64,000 bases of DNA. It comes from Paenibacillus sp. JZ16 (lineage in GTDB: Bacteria; Bacillota; Bacilli; Paenibacillales; Paenibacillaceae). Below, piece by piece: positions 17,938-28,185 of this stretch. Location: the NCBI RefSeq assembly GCF_015326965.1, contig NZ_CP017659.1:2170001-2234000 (forward strand), in the 5' to 3' direction. The position numbers and the translations under genes are program-made. Under the pieces are notes generated by a model. It saw only the letters and a list, made by a program, of their open reading frames with translations. It was not told where the DNA came from and searched no databases. Numbering within the stretch: the stretch's first letter is position 1; each line of letters starts with the position of its first letter.

Positions 17938-18414
17938 CTACGCTCTTAAAAAGGCAATGTAATCCGTTATTAACCCTTTGTGTCCCAAATGCCGAAGCAT
18001 GGTCGTGATATTGCCTCTATGATAGGTTCCATGATTTACGACCTGCTGGAGAATCTCCGAAATCGAATTCTGAAATGCCTCACCCGCTGTGTTGTGGTAA
18101 GTCACAACCTTCCCCATATCGCCTACCGATGCTAAATATTCGTGATGCTTGGTTTGAAGCTCGCTCAGGTATTGACGAGCTGCTTCCAAATTCGCGAACG
18201 GTCTCGCGGCAAGCGACGGAGGGCTTTCCTCCTTGATCCGGGCAAACCAAACTTCCTCCGCAGCCGCAAGGTGACCGAAGACTTCGGCGATGGATTTGAA
18301 GCCCAGATTCACTTCCTGGAGAAACACGCCTTCCGGCAAGGATTGCAGATGGTTCCATAGTCTTTCGTTCGCCCAAATGTGATAATCGTACAATTGAAGA
18401 TACGCTTCGTTCAT
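17938..18414 (-). CDS. DinB-family four-helix-bundle protein
   Basis: The 158-residue protein has the three histidines of the DinB/YfiT metal site: H48 in EVFGHLAAAEE, and H128 and H132 in VVNHGTYHRGNI. Members bind a divalent metal; several use bacillithiol or related thiols as cofactors in S-transferase reactions. WAN at residues 14-16 is also typical. AGGAGAG precedes the ATG. It is a single gene ending at the terminator at 17871-17915. The exact reaction is unknown. Confidence 0.9.
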   Translation of the reverse strand: MNEAYLQLYDYHIWANERLWNHLQSLPEGVFLQEVNLGFKSIAEVFGHLAAAEEVWFARIKEESPPSLAARPFANLEAARQYLSELQTKHHEYLASVGDMGKVVTYHNTAGEAFQNSISEILQQVVNHGTYHRGNITTMLRHLGHKGLITDYIAFLRA

Positions 18415-18566
18415 TCTGCTCTCTCCTCTCTTGATCGCTTTATCGGAAAGTCTGAGTTTACGATGCTGGCCCTAGCACCTATCCCCTAGCACCTCGATAG
18501 AAAATTATACCATATATAACGAAAAAGCAGGCACGGAGATCAAACGAACATAACGCATATTCGAGA

Positions 18567-19448
18567 TTACTCTTTAACGCTGCCAAGCACGATACCTTTG
18601 ACGAAAAAACGCTGGAGAAAGGGATACAGCAGCAGAATCGGCAGTGAGCCGATGAATATTTGAGCGGCTTTAAACGTTCGATTGGATACTTCGGAAAGGG
18701 CCGCGGCATCGTCTGCATTGATCGACGTCAGGTTGGTCTGTACGATAACGGTCTGAAGATAACTCGACAACGGGTATTTTTCCGGAGAATTCATCAGTAA
18801 CAGTCCGTCAAACCATTCGTTCCATTGGCCGACGATCGTAAACAGCGTAACGGTAGCCATGGCCGGCAGCGACAGCGGCGCGTATATTTTCCACAGGCTG
18901 GTGATGTAGCTCCCGCCGTCAATGAAGCAGGATTCCTCCAGTTCCTTGGGCAGGCCGCGAAAAAAATTGAGCAGCAAAATCACGTTGAACACTGCTACAG
19001 CACCCGGGACGACCAATGCCCATATCGTGTCGATCAGACCTGTATCCCTGATTGTCATATACCTCGGTATCAACCCTCCGGAGAACAGGGTGGTGAACAC
19101 GAAGAACCAGGCATATTGCGTGCGAAATTTAAAATCCCGTGGTTCCTTCGACAGGGGATAAGCGATGAGCAGGGTTAGCAGCATACTGATCCCGGTCCCG
19201 AGAACGACACGCTGCACGGTGACCCACATCGCTACCATAAATTGCGGTTTGTTCAGCACGTACTGATAGGAGCTAAGCGTAAAATCAACGGGCCACAGCT
19301 TCACGATCCCCGCCGTCGCCGCGCCTTTGGAGCTGAGGGAAACCGCCAGAATATGAACGATGGGAAGAAAGCAGAGAAGCCCCAGACCGATCAGAAAAGC
19401 GTAGTTGAAGCCAAGAAAAAATTTGCGGCTGAGTGACGGTTTATGCAT
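18567..19448 (-). CDS. Sugar ABC importer permease, YtcP/LplC type
   Basis: From the ATG at 19448 (AAGGAAGG eight bases upstream; a GTG at 19457 is less likely) the product has 293 residues with six helices. The family's cytoplasmic EAA loop is LEESCFIDGGSYITSLWKIY, with E-E-S in place of E-A-A. The C-terminus FVKGIVLGSVKE is typical of YtcP. It forms a heterodimeric CUT1 channel with the permease encoded 17 bp upstream. No ATPase gene is present in the cluster, so an MsmX-like shared ATPase is expected. Confidence 0.93.
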   Translation of the reverse strand: MHKPSLSRKFFLGFNYAFLIGLGLLCFLPIVHILAVSLSSKGAATAGIVKLWPVDFTLSSYQYVLNKPQFMVAMWVTVQRVVLGTGISMLLTLLIAYPLSKEPRDFKFRTQYAWFFVFTTLFSGGLIPRYMTIRDTGLIDTIWALVVPGAVAVFNVILLLNFFRGLPKELEESCFIDGGSYITSLWKIYAPLSLPAMATVTLFTIVGQWNEWFDGLLLMNSPEKYPLSSYLQTVIVQTNLTSINADDAAALSEVSNRTFKAAQIFIGSLPILLLYPFLQRFFVKGIVLGSVKE

Positions 19449-19465
19449 ACGGGACACCTTCCTTC

Positions 19466-20365
19466 CTAAAATATTCTGTAATTGGCGAACTTGGATGCCA
19501 GGGCGTAGGACGTCACGATAAAGACGAACGAGATCAAGGATTTGAACAAGCCGATCGCCGTGGCCACCCCATACTGGGCACCCTGCATGCCGATCCGGTA
19601 AATAAACGTATCCAGAATGTCCCCGCTCTCATAGACCTGCGGGCTGTACAAGTTGAATACCTGATCAAAACCGGCATTCAGCACATTCCCAAGCGAGAGG
19701 GTCGCCAGCAAAATGATGATCGGCATCATGCCGGGAAGCGTGATGTGCCAGGTCTGTTTCCAGCGGTTGGCGCCATCCACCGTAGCCGCCTCATACAGGG
19801 AAGGATTGATGGAGGTTAACGCAGCCAAATAGACGATGGTGCTAAAGCCGAATTCCTTCCAGATGTCCGTTATGACGAGGGTATAAGGAAACCATTGGTT
19901 GCTGCCAAGGAAAAAAATCGGCTCGACGCCGAACCAGCCCAAAATCTGGTTCACGATCCCGTTCGTCGGCGACAAGATGTCGATAAAGATTCCCCCAAGG
20001 ATGACCCACGATAAAAAATGTGGCAAATATACAAGCGTCTGCACGCCGCGTTTGATCAGCTCGTTCCTCAGCTCATTCAGCAGCAGGGCTACCAGGATCG
20101 GCACGACCAATCCTCCGATGATTTTCATGAAGGCGATAAACACCGTATTCCAAATGATTTGGCCGGTTTCCGGCAGATCGAACACATAGCGGAAATTGTC
20201 CAGCCCGATCCAATCGGAGCCGAAAAGGCCTTTGAACGGAACGAATTTCTGAAAGGCCATGGCGATGCCGATCATCGGCCAATAGCTGTAAATCAGCACG
20301 ATGACGATGCCGGGCAAGATCATCAAATGAAGCGGCCACTGCCGTCGAAATTTTTTGCTTAACAT
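19466..20365 (-). CDS. Sugar ABC importer permease, LplB type
   Basis: Starting at the ATG at 20365, which follows AGGAGG by six bases, the 299-residue protein has six helices. Its EAA loop is YEAATVDGANRWKQTWHITL and it ends near SKFANYRIF. It lies between the lipoprotein and the second permease genes. The 38-bp hairpin at 20424-20461 separates it from the lipoprotein gene and probably lowers its expression relative to the binding protein. The likely cargo is an oligosaccharide released by the neighbouring glycosidases. Confidence 0.94.
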   Translation of the reverse strand: MLSKKFRRQWPLHLMILPGIVIVLIYSYWPMIGIAMAFQKFVPFKGLFGSDWIGLDNFRYVFDLPETGQIIWNTVFIAFMKIIGGLVVPILVALLLNELRNELIKRGVQTLVYLPHFLSWVILGGIFIDILSPTNGIVNQILGWFGVEPIFFLGSNQWFPYTLVITDIWKEFGFSTIVYLAALTSINPSLYEAATVDGANRWKQTWHITLPGMMPIIILLATLSLGNVLNAGFDQVFNLYSPQVYESGDILDTFIYRIGMQGAQYGVATAIGLFKSLISFVFIVTSYALASKFANYRIF

Positions 20366-20423
20366 GGCGATCCTCCTGTCTGTCAATGTATATCCCTTTC
20401 GCCTTCAGCAGGTGGTGAACAGA

Positions 20424-20461
20424 GAACAGGGGCGGGTGTCAGAAACCTCCCTCCCCTGTTC
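20424..20461 (-). promoter_or_regulatory. Intercistronic hairpin after the lipoprotein gene
   Basis: Two 13-base arms (20424-20436 and 20449-20461) pair with one mismatch around a 12-base loop. No T-run follows, so it is more likely an mRNA-stabilising stem that favours the binding-protein message than a full terminator. Confidence 0.6.
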
Positions 20462-20479
20462 CCGTTAGCCGATCTCCTT

Positions 20480-22165
20480 TTATCTGGCGGCCTTCCATGC
20501 ATTAACTTCTTCCGTAATCTTGTCGCCGCCAAGCTTCTTCCAATTAGCCACGAACTCATCAAAGGCGTCGATGCTTGCCTCGCCCAAAATGATTTTGATG
20601 AACGTTTCCTGCTCCAGCCGGTCGAGGGTCGCTTTTTTGTCCGCCATGGTCTCGGTCGGAGCGCCGACATAACCGTTCGAAATGACTTTGCCCGCATCGT
20701 TCAAATCGCGAAGCAGTTTCATGGAGCCTTCCGGACCGTTGGCAGCATAACCGGACCAGCCCATCGGGTTGTTGCCCGCGAGATATTCCTGAAATTCCTT
20801 GAACATGATCTTCGTTTCGGCGCTGGTGATGTCCGCGTCGCTTTCGGATTCCAGCGCTTGGGCCAGCTCCTCCTGCCGGATCAGGTCTTTGTTTGGATTG
20901 ACGACCTCAACCAGTGAATATTTGTTGACCCCGATGGATACGCCGTCTTCGATGATTTGACCGTACTTGTCAAATTCCGCATGGTTGCTGTACAGCTTCT
21001 CATAATACTGGTTCGCCAACTTGACGATGACCTCGGGATGCTCGTACCCCTTTTTGACCACGTAATATTGGGATACGGCAAAAGGCATCTGCACCGTCGC
21101 CGGACCGCCTTCCAATGACGGGATCGGGTAGGACTTCCAATTCACCGATTCATCTTCTTTCACCATGTCCCAGAAAGGCCATGCCGGATACCAGCTGGGT
21201 CCGATCAGCATGCCGATTTTGTGGGTGGTCACGGTTTCAAAGACCTTGACGGTATCCTTTACGCCGAACTCCGGGTCGATCAGCTTGTTCTTGAACATGT
21301 CCTGCAGCTTGGCCAGCGCTTCCTTCATCTCCGGCTGAATGCTGCCGAACTGCAATTGCCCCTCTGCGTCTTCGATCCAAATTTGCGGGAAACCGCCGAA
21401 GCCGTTAAAGAAACCTACCGAAGAGCTGTTTAATCCGATATCCTTGGTCAGCGCAAGTCCGTAGGTATCGGCCTTGCCGTTCCCGTCCGGATCCTGCTTG
21501 GCAAACGCCTCCGCAATGGCCACAAGGTCATCCATCGTGTTCGGTTCAGGCAGATTCAGCTTCTCCATCCAATCCTCCCGGACCCACAGCAGCGGAGCCG
21601 AGCCGCCGATGACCGGCTGGGTGGACGGGATCGCCAACAGCTTGCCGTCAAACGTCGCGGAAGGGAGCGCGTTTTTCTCGATCTCCATGACCTGCTTCAG
21701 GTCATCGCTGGCGTAATTCTCGAAAGCGGGCGTCAAGTCTGCCAATTGCCCGGCGTCCGCAAGCTGGCGCAGCTGCTCCGGCGTCACCTGCATGATATCC
21801 GGGAGGTCGTTCGAAGCAATCGCGATATTCATTTTGGATTCATACTGCTCCTGGCCCGTCACCACCCATTTATAATTGAGGTTGATGCCCATTTCCTTAT
21901 ATAGGTCGGTCCACACGTTGTTTTTAATATCCTGTCCGGACGGGAACTTCACTTCTTCTCCCACGAACCGGACGGCATCCAGCTGAATGGGGGGATCATA
22001 CTTGCCGAACGGGTCGCCCGGCTCCAAGGCCGTGGCTTCGCTATCGGTGGATGAACCAGACGTGCTGCCTCCGCCTTCTTCCCCTTTGCTGCTGCAAGCG
22101 CTTAAAATACACACGAAAGCCAGCATACTGATCCACAATACGGACAAGATCTTATTTCTCTTCAT
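20480..22165 (-). CDS. Sugar-binding lipoprotein of the ABC importer
   Basis: The 561-residue protein has a lipoprotein signal with lipobox CILSAC (Cys at residue 23) followed by a Gly/Ser linker. The mature part is a two-lobed binding protein of the LplA/YtcQ type, including IASNDLPDIMQVT, WVREDWMEKLNLPEPNTMDD and DPDGNGKADTYGLAL, the last a calcium-binding-like loop shared by the family. It captures oligosaccharides outside the membrane for the permeases that follow. CAAGGAGG precedes the ATG. A terminator separates it from the YesM/YesN genes upstream, so it has its own promoter; TATACT lies about 30 bp before the ATG. Confidence 0.94.
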   Translation of the reverse strand: MKRNKILSVLWISMLAFVCILSACSSKGEEGGGSTSGSSTDSEATALEPGDPFGKYDPPIQLDAVRFVGEEVKFPSGQDIKNNVWTDLYKEMGINLNYKWVVTGQEQYESKMNIAIASNDLPDIMQVTPEQLRQLADAGQLADLTPAFENYASDDLKQVMEIEKNALPSATFDGKLLAIPSTQPVIGGSAPLLWVREDWMEKLNLPEPNTMDDLVAIAEAFAKQDPDGNGKADTYGLALTKDIGLNSSSVGFFNGFGGFPQIWIEDAEGQLQFGSIQPEMKEALAKLQDMFKNKLIDPEFGVKDTVKVFETVTTHKIGMLIGPSWYPAWPFWDMVKEDESVNWKSYPIPSLEGGPATVQMPFAVSQYYVVKKGYEHPEVIVKLANQYYEKLYSNHAEFDKYGQIIEDGVSIGVNKYSLVEVVNPNKDLIRQEELAQALESESDADITSAETKIMFKEFQEYLAGNNPMGWSGYAANGPEGSMKLLRDLNDAGKVISNGYVGAPTETMADKKATLDRLEQETFIKIILGEASIDAFDEFVANWKKLGGDKITEEVNAWKAAR

Positions 22166-22212
22166 GTTTGCGACCTCCTTGAATTCGATGTTTGTTTAGA
22201 GTATAAGGGAAC

Positions 22213-22242
22213 AAAAAAAGAGCTATCTACTTTAAGCTCTTT
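22213..22242 (-). terminator. Terminator between the response regulator and lipoprotein genes
   Basis: AAAGAGCT/AGCTCTTT arms (22217-22224, 22235-22242) around a 10-base loop are followed on the minus strand by a T-run (22219-22213). It ends the YesM/YesN-type transcript. Confidence 0.85.
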
Positions 22243-22259
22243 ACTTTGATATCTTCTCT

Positions 22260-23951
22260 TTACATGTTGTGCAGTTCTCTGTATTCCTGCGGCGTCAAAT
22301 GGGTCGTTTTTTTGAAAAAGCGGTAAAAATACGGCGGAGAACTGAAACCCACCGCAGCGGCGATGACATGGATTTTGTCCGTTGTCTCCTTCAGCAGCTG
22401 CTTCGCTTTGGCCAGCCGTGCCGCATTAATCGACTCGGACAGGCCCTCACCGGTCACTTGTTTGTACAATCTGGACAAATACGAAGGGTTGTGTCCCACG
22501 GCCTCCCCGATTTGCGTCAAGGACAGGTCACCTCCCAGATTATCTTCGATATACCGTTGAACTTTGGCAATCACCTCATGCTGCTGATCCTGCTTCCCCT
22601 GCTCTTTCCGGTTGAAGATAATGTCCGCCAGCCTTTCGAAATATTCGGCCGCCTCCGTCCAGGAATCATGCTCCTCCAGATGAGTCAATGTGATATAATC
22701 CACCGCCCCTTCTCCTTCCACGTTCTGGCAGAGAGCTTCCATATCCACCAGAGACGGCATCATCACGGACACCAGGCCGTAATACACTTCCATCTTCAGC
22801 AAATATTCAACCTCCGGCGGGAAGGAAGAGGTATCGGTCACCTCATGCAACAGCTGCATGAACTCCTCCCGGTCCCCATTGTCTAGACAGCCGCGCAGCA
22901 GCTCCATCCGCTTCAGATGCGAGCGAGAGCGCCCCAGAAAATTCCCCATGCGATCCGGGCGGTTACGCTCACCGGCTTCGGTCAACAGAGATTCGTGGCC
23001 GATCCCGAGGCCGCTGTCCAGCAGCTGCTTCAGTGATTCGAATTTGTCAGGCAGCCGTTCCCAATCAACCCACTCGCCAGCCATGGCAAACGAAGTCTTC
23101 AATTTCAAAAGCGTTTTGCAAACGTCCTGAATTTGTTCCAGCATCCCGTGGACAAAACGCTGGACCCGTTCCGCCGCCGGTCCTCCAACCTCCTCCGGAT
23201 TCTCCTCCCCCTCCTCTTTGTGCTGCAAAATCCAGATCATCTTGGCCCTGCCGAACTCCACGGCCATGCCGTCGGTCATCGGGCCGAGCAGCTCGCCGAT
23301 GATGTTCTGGACCGCGTACAGCATCAGCGATTGGGCCGATGGACCGTCTTGCCTTTGCCAGCCGTCTAGCCTGCATAACAGCAGCAGGCAAGACTTGCCG
23401 GGATCCAGCTTCATCTCCAGCTCCGCAAAGCGCTGCTCCAGCTCCTCCCGCCGAATAGGACAAGGTGCTTTTTGCATCAGCTCCAGCACGTACTGCTGCT
23501 GTAAAAACGGCAGCGCCATGCGCATATTCTCCCTCGCTTTGGCAATCAGACTGCCCTCTTTCATCTCCTGGTCAAGCAGCTCCACGGTCTTCTCGATCGC
23601 GCTCAGCACAGCATCGTTTCCCTCTGCCTTAAGAACGTAATCGACGCTTCCTTGCCGTGTGGCCTCCTGGATATAAGAAAAGTCGTCGTATCCGGTCAAA
23701 AAAATCACTTTGCAACGGGGCCACTGTCTGGATATTTCCTTTTGCAGGGCAAGACCGTTTAACCCCGGCATTTTGATATCCGACAAAACGATGTCCATTT
23801 TCGCCCGTTTTAGCCAGTTCAAGGCCTCCGATGAGGAATAAGCCTTATACACCTCAAGCTCTAGAAATTCCGCGCCAAGGCACAATTCCGCAAGCCCGTT
23901 TACGATAAAAGGTTCGTCATCCACGATCAGTATTCTGTACCTGCTCTTCAT
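22260..23951 (-). CDS. YesN-type AraC-family response regulator
   Basis: The 563-residue protein has a receiver domain (about 5-125) with acidic pocket VDDE, phospho-acceptor D58 in VLSDIKMPGLNG and K106-like lysine in VDYVLKAEG. A long helical middle region follows. The last 100 residues form an AraC DNA-binding domain (LTQIGEAVGHNPSYLSRLYK and IAAAVGFSSPPYFYRFFKK). AAAGGAG precedes the ATG. It overlaps the end of the kinase gene by 35 bp. It most likely activates the importer and glycosidase genes on either side in response to extracellular oligosaccharide. Confidence 0.94.
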   Translation of the reverse strand: MKSRYRILIVDDEPFIVNGLAELCLGAEFLELEVYKAYSSSEALNWLKRAKMDIVLSDIKMPGLNGLALQKEISRQWPRCKVIFLTGYDDFSYIQEATRQGSVDYVLKAEGNDAVLSAIEKTVELLDQEMKEGSLIAKARENMRMALPFLQQQYVLELMQKAPCPIRREELEQRFAELEMKLDPGKSCLLLLCRLDGWQRQDGPSAQSLMLYAVQNIIGELLGPMTDGMAVEFGRAKMIWILQHKEEGEENPEEVGGPAAERVQRFVHGMLEQIQDVCKTLLKLKTSFAMAGEWVDWERLPDKFESLKQLLDSGLGIGHESLLTEAGERNRPDRMGNFLGRSRSHLKRMELLRGCLDNGDREEFMQLLHEVTDTSSFPPEVEYLLKMEVYYGLVSVMMPSLVDMEALCQNVEGEGAVDYITLTHLEEHDSWTEAAEYFERLADIIFNRKEQGKQDQQHEVIAKVQRYIEDNLGGDLSLTQIGEAVGHNPSYLSRLYKQVTGEGLSESINAARLAKAKQLLKETTDKIHVIAAAVGFSSPPYFYRFFKKTTHLTPQEYRELHNM

Positions 23952-25698
23952 CCATCCCGCTCCTTTCTTGCTTTGGCAGTGCCATATCGATTCTCAAACC
24001 GCCTAACCGGCTTCTCGAAAAGGCCAATCCACCCGCAGGCCCGAATTTTAAACGAAGGCGTCGATGCACGTTGGATAAACCGGTGATCTCTCCTTTTACG
24101 TCCGAATTCGCGATCATGAATTGCAGGTTCCGCAGCTTTTCGTCCGTCAACGTCTCCCCGTTATCCTCCACGATGATATGCAGGACATGCCGTTCAGCGG
24201 CCATGGTCACTTGGATTTGCCCATCCGCTTCCTTCTCCTCAAGTCCGTGCTCGTATGCATTTTCGATTAAGGGCTGCAGAATGAGCAGCGGAACGTCCAA
24301 TTGCTCCCAATCACCGGGGATGTCATCCCAATAAGCGGATATCCGGTTATGGAAACGGATGGACTGAATGTCCACATAAGCCTTGGCATGCCCCACTTCC
24401 GCCTTCAACGAAACTTCGTCGGCTGCGTTGCGGGTGATGAACCTGAAATATTCCCCCAAATGCCTCGTAAAACGAACGATATTCTCATAATCCTGCATCT
24501 CTCCCATCTGATGAAGCGTAAAGAAGCTGTTATATAAAAAATGAGGGTTGATCTGGGATTGGAGCTGCTTCAGCTCGGAACGCTGCGAGCGGATTTTCTG
24601 CTCAAACACTTCGTGGATCAGCACCTGCAGGCGCTTCACCATATGGTTAAACTGCTCGTACAGATAGTGGAACTCGTCATGATGCTTATGGCGCAGCTCC
24701 ACCCGGGGACTGTCGAAATCGATGTTGCGGAATGCCCTCACCATCCGCTGAAGCGGCTGATGAATGCGGCTGTAGATCCAGCCCGAGAACAGAATAACCA
24801 CCAGCAGGGAGAAGCCCGACAGCCCGAAAAAGATCATGCGGTATTTTCCAAGCGGGCCCAGAAATTCGGCTTCGGGCACATAAACCACCAGGTCGGCATT
24901 CAAAAAGGCGGAGCGCTCCACGCTAACCCAATAGTTGGCCCCATCCGCCTTTACCTTCGTGTTGTAGGGAAGCTTCGAAAATTCGGTGGTTGTTAGCGCT
25001 TCCAAATCAATGTGCTCGGCCAACCGCGGACCGATTTCGCCTCCATCCTCCTGAGTCAGGACCCAGCTGTTGTCCACGCCGATGAGAACGGCCCCCCCGT
25101 CCCCCGTGGCCAGCTGTAGGAGCGCCGTTTGCATTTTCGGAACGGAGAGCTCCGCCGCAATCGCAAAATTAGGCGGATTGCCGTTTCGCAATCGTTCCGG
25201 GTATACCATCCCCAACAGAAGCTTGTTCTTCCATTCGAAAATGACCCGATCGGGATGCTCCTCAAGCGCCTTCATCTGCTCCGGCGGCATGGCTCCTTCG
25301 TATGACACCTGTTCAATCGTTTTCTCAATCAGCGGAATATAAGTTTTGGCCTCCTGAACGTATTGATTGGAGCTTTGCAGCAGCCGCATTTTGCCCTGGA
25401 GGCGGTTGATCGCCTGAAAATATTCGGAACGGCTCATGGCGGGCGCAATGGTGCTTAGCTTTTGCAGGTCGGAGTCCTGCGACAAATCGTTCATCAGCAG
25501 CACCGTCGATTGCAGCTCCTGTTCCAGCGTGCGCATGAAAAAATTAGTCCTCGCATTCAAGGATTGGGTAATTTCCTGCTCCACGCTCGCAAGCCCGGAC
25601 TCGTTCATGTACAGGGCAGCGGCGTAAACCGGCATAATGGCCAACAAAAAGCCGGCCACGATTTTGGGATAAATCGATTTGAACCACAGCAGCTTCAT
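23917..25698 (-). CDS. YesM-type sensor histidine kinase
   Basis: I start at the ATG at 25698, which has GGAGG six bases upstream; the frame is open to 25764. The 593-residue kinase has a first helix (about 13-30), an extracytoplasmic Cache-like sensor (to about 285), a second helix (about 289-310), a HAMP segment, the His_kinase motif with H386 in QINPHFLYN, and an ATPase domain with EDNGETL and GLSNVHRRLRLKFG. It should sense a sugar, directly or through the binding protein, and phosphorylate the regulator whose gene it overlaps. Confidence 0.94.
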   Translation of the reverse strand: MKLLWFKSIYPKIVAGFLLAIMPVYAAALYMNESGLASVEQEITQSLNARTNFFMRTLEQELQSTVLLMNDLSQDSDLQKLSTIAPAMSRSEYFQAINRLQGKMRLLQSSNQYVQEAKTYIPLIEKTIEQVSYEGAMPPEQMKALEEHPDRVIFEWKNKLLLGMVYPERLRNGNPPNFAIAAELSVPKMQTALLQLATGDGGAVLIGVDNSWVLTQEDGGEIGPRLAEHIDLEALTTTEFSKLPYNTKVKADGANYWVSVERSAFLNADLVVYVPEAEFLGPLGKYRMIFFGLSGFSLLVVILFSGWIYSRIHQPLQRMVRAFRNIDFDSPRVELRHKHHDEFHYLYEQFNHMVKRLQVLIHEVFEQKIRSQRSELKQLQSQINPHFLYNSFFTLHQMGEMQDYENIVRFTRHLGEYFRFITRNAADEVSLKAEVGHAKAYVDIQSIRFHNRISAYWDDIPGDWEQLDVPLLILQPLIENAYEHGLEEKEADGQIQVTMAAERHVLHIIVEDNGETLTDEKLRNLQFMIANSDVKGEITGLSNVHRRLRLKFGPAGGLAFSRSRLGGLRIDMALPKQERSGMDEEQVQNTDRG

Positions 25699-25893
25699 CG
25701 TTTGCCTCCACTTCGTTACCATGATCGCTTCGCCTAACCGATGAACAGGATGAAAACGGACCATAACGGTTATGCCCTTTTTTACGACCGGTTGCCCGGC
25801 TTAAGCAGGACGGCCAACAACTTCCGCATATCCACTCTCGCCGGGTTGAACCTGTATCGTTAAGTCTTTATGTTTTGGAGGGGGACGAACCGG

Positions 25894-28185
25894 TTAGCCT
25901 TCCACCATCAAGCTTGCGATCTCTCCTCTCGTCGAGTCGGGACCGACCTGGATGCGGAACTCGCCGGGCTCCACCACCGGCTTCAGGTCTAGGTCGATCA
26001 TTTCCAGCTGCTCGCTGCCGATGGTGAACGTTACTTCCTGCGTCTCCCCGGCCTTCAGGAACACCTTGCAGAACCCTTTCAGCGCCTTCTCGGGACGGGT
26101 AACGGAAGCGGCCAGATCCGAGACGTACAGCTGAACGACTTCCGCGCCGTCCCGTACTCCCGCGTTGGTCACGTCGATCCGGACCGTGGCTTCGCCGCCT
26201 ATGGGAACGACGGCCGGCTCAACCGTCAGACGGCCGTAACGGAATTCCGTATAGCTTAAGCCGAAGCCGAATGGATACCGTGGCGCAAGATCCGTCTCCA
26301 GGTAACGCTTGCCCCGAGTCCGTCTGGCATTGTAATTGACCGGCAGCTGGCCAACCTCCTTCGGAATGGACAGCGGCAGACGGCCGGACGGGTTGATATC
26401 GCCAAACAGCATGTCCGCAATGGCGCTGCCTCCCTCTTGGCCGGGATACCAGGCTTCCACGATGGAAGGGATGTGCTCGTCGATCCACGGCTCTGTAATC
26501 GGCCGTCCGTTGATATAGACAACAATCACGGGCTTTCCGAGCTTATGGAGCTCCTGCAGCAGCTCCAGTTGCACGCCCATCAGCGTCAGGGTCGAGCGGT
26601 CAATGCCTTCCCCGCATTCCATATCGCTCTTTGCATGCCCGGTCACGACCGAGGCACCAGTTCTCAGATCGATGGTACCCTCCCCGAAATCCCGTGCACT
26701 GGAGCCGCCAAGCACCATTACGATGACATCGGCCTGTTCCGCGCACGCCAGCGCGTGAGGGAACCCTTCCCTTGAATCGCCTTGAATACGGCAGCCCGGG
26801 GCATATAGAACGCGGCTGTCTCCCAGCCGTCGGCGGATGCCGTCCAGCACCGTTACGATCTGCCCCGGCTGCTGGGGGGAGGTGTAATCGCCAAGCTGAT
26901 GGTACGGCGCATGGGCGTTGGGGCCAATGACGGCAATGGTTCCGCTGCTCGAATCCAGAGGCAGCAGGCCCCCCTCGTTCTTCAGGAGCACGATGCCTTC
27001 AGCCGCTGCATGGTAGGCTAGTGCGGTATGCTCGTTGCAGCCTATGACCTGCTCTGCCCAGGCTGGATCTACATAAGGCCGATCAAAGAGCCCCAGACGA
27101 AACTTCAGCTCCAACACGCGTCCGGCTGCCATATTCAGATCGTCTTCAGTGATCAGCCCTTGCTCCAGCGCTTGGTGAAGATGTGCCCGGAACATGGTCC
27201 CTGACATCTCCATGTCGACACCGGCCTTCAGCGCCTGGGCCGCCGCCTCCACTCCCGATCCGGCCGTATTGTGACCGCATGCTAACATATGGATCGCGCC
27301 GCAATCGGTAATGACGAAGCCGTCAAAGCCCCACGCCTCGCGAAGTACATCTTGCAGCAGGTACCGGCTGGACGTGCAGGGGACTCCGTCGATTTCATTA
27401 TAGGCCGTCATGACCGACAAGGCACCCGCTTCAACGGCTTTGCGGAACGGCAGCAGATCGACTTCGTGAAGCTCCCGTTGTCCTATGTGGACTGGGGCCC
27501 CGTTGCGTCCCCCTTCGGAAGCGCCGTAGCCTGCGAAATGCTTCAGCGTAGCCAGCAGGCTGATATGTGAATCCAGGCGCTCGCCTTGCAGTCCCTGCAC
27601 GGCGGCAACCGCGAATTCGGCCACCAAATGGGGGTCCTCGCCGAAGGTTTCTTCGGTACGCCCCCACCGGGGATCCCGTACCACGTCCAGCACCGGCGAA
27701 TAGGTGGCCGCTCCCCCCTGAGCTCTTGTCTCGGCGGCAACGGCGCGGCTTATGCTGCGGAACAGCTCCGTGTTCCAGGTGCTTCCGATCGTGAGCGGTA
27801 CGGGGAACACCGTCGCCCCGATTGCCATATGTCCGTGGGAGCATTCTTCCCCGAACAAAATCGGAATCCCAAGCCGCGAGTGCTCCATCGCATAACGCTG
27901 AATCGCATTAACCGCTTCTGCCCCTTCCCGCGGGGACAGTCCGTTCGTCAGCGTCACTCCGGTCCAGGGATCGGCCCGCAGCGTACCATACAAGGAACCG
28001 ATTCCTCCCTCCGCAAGCTGCGACTTGAACTCCTCGGTTAGCTTGATCGTACCGTCGTCGTTCCTTATGTAAGCTTTCCAACCGAACGGCTGGATCAGCT
28101 GTCCGATTTTTTCCTCGACCGTCATCCGCTCCAGCAAGTCCTCGACCCGCCGCGAAACCGGCCATGCAGCGTCCTTATAGTCCAT
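25894..28185 (-). CDS. GH3 beta-glycosidase (beta-glucosidase/xylosidase-like)
   Basis: Starting at the ATG at 28185 (AAAGGG eight bases upstream), the 763-residue enzyme has the GH3 TIM barrel with catalytic nucleophile D294 in FVITDCGAI and substrate-binding KHFAGYGASEGG. The alpha/beta sandwich domain and a C-terminal fibronectin III-like domain (about 665-755) complete it. There is no signal peptide, so it acts on imported oligosaccharides. The DCGAI nucleophile context is common in beta-xylosidase- and beta-glucosidase-type members, so specificity is open. It follows a terminator at 28351-28389 and probably has its own promoter. Confidence 0.92.
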   Translation of the reverse strand: MDYKDAAWPVSRRVEDLLERMTVEEKIGQLIQPFGWKAYIRNDDGTIKLTEEFKSQLAEGGIGSLYGTLRADPWTGVTLTNGLSPREGAEAVNAIQRYAMEHSRLGIPILFGEECSHGHMAIGATVFPVPLTIGSTWNTELFRSISRAVAAETRAQGGAATYSPVLDVVRDPRWGRTEETFGEDPHLVAEFAVAAVQGLQGERLDSHISLLATLKHFAGYGASEGGRNGAPVHIGQRELHEVDLLPFRKAVEAGALSVMTAYNEIDGVPCTSSRYLLQDVLREAWGFDGFVITDCGAIHMLACGHNTAGSGVEAAAQALKAGVDMEMSGTMFRAHLHQALEQGLITEDDLNMAAGRVLELKFRLGLFDRPYVDPAWAEQVIGCNEHTALAYHAAAEGIVLLKNEGGLLPLDSSSGTIAVIGPNAHAPYHQLGDYTSPQQPGQIVTVLDGIRRRLGDSRVLYAPGCRIQGDSREGFPHALACAEQADVIVMVLGGSSARDFGEGTIDLRTGASVVTGHAKSDMECGEGIDRSTLTLMGVQLELLQELHKLGKPVIVVYINGRPITEPWIDEHIPSIVEAWYPGQEGGSAIADMLFGDINPSGRLPLSIPKEVGQLPVNYNARRTRGKRYLETDLAPRYPFGFGLSYTEFRYGRLTVEPAVVPIGGEATVRIDVTNAGVRDGAEVVQLYVSDLAASVTRPEKALKGFCKVFLKAGETQEVTFTIGSEQLEMIDLDLKPVVEPGEFRIQVGPDSTRGEIASLMVEG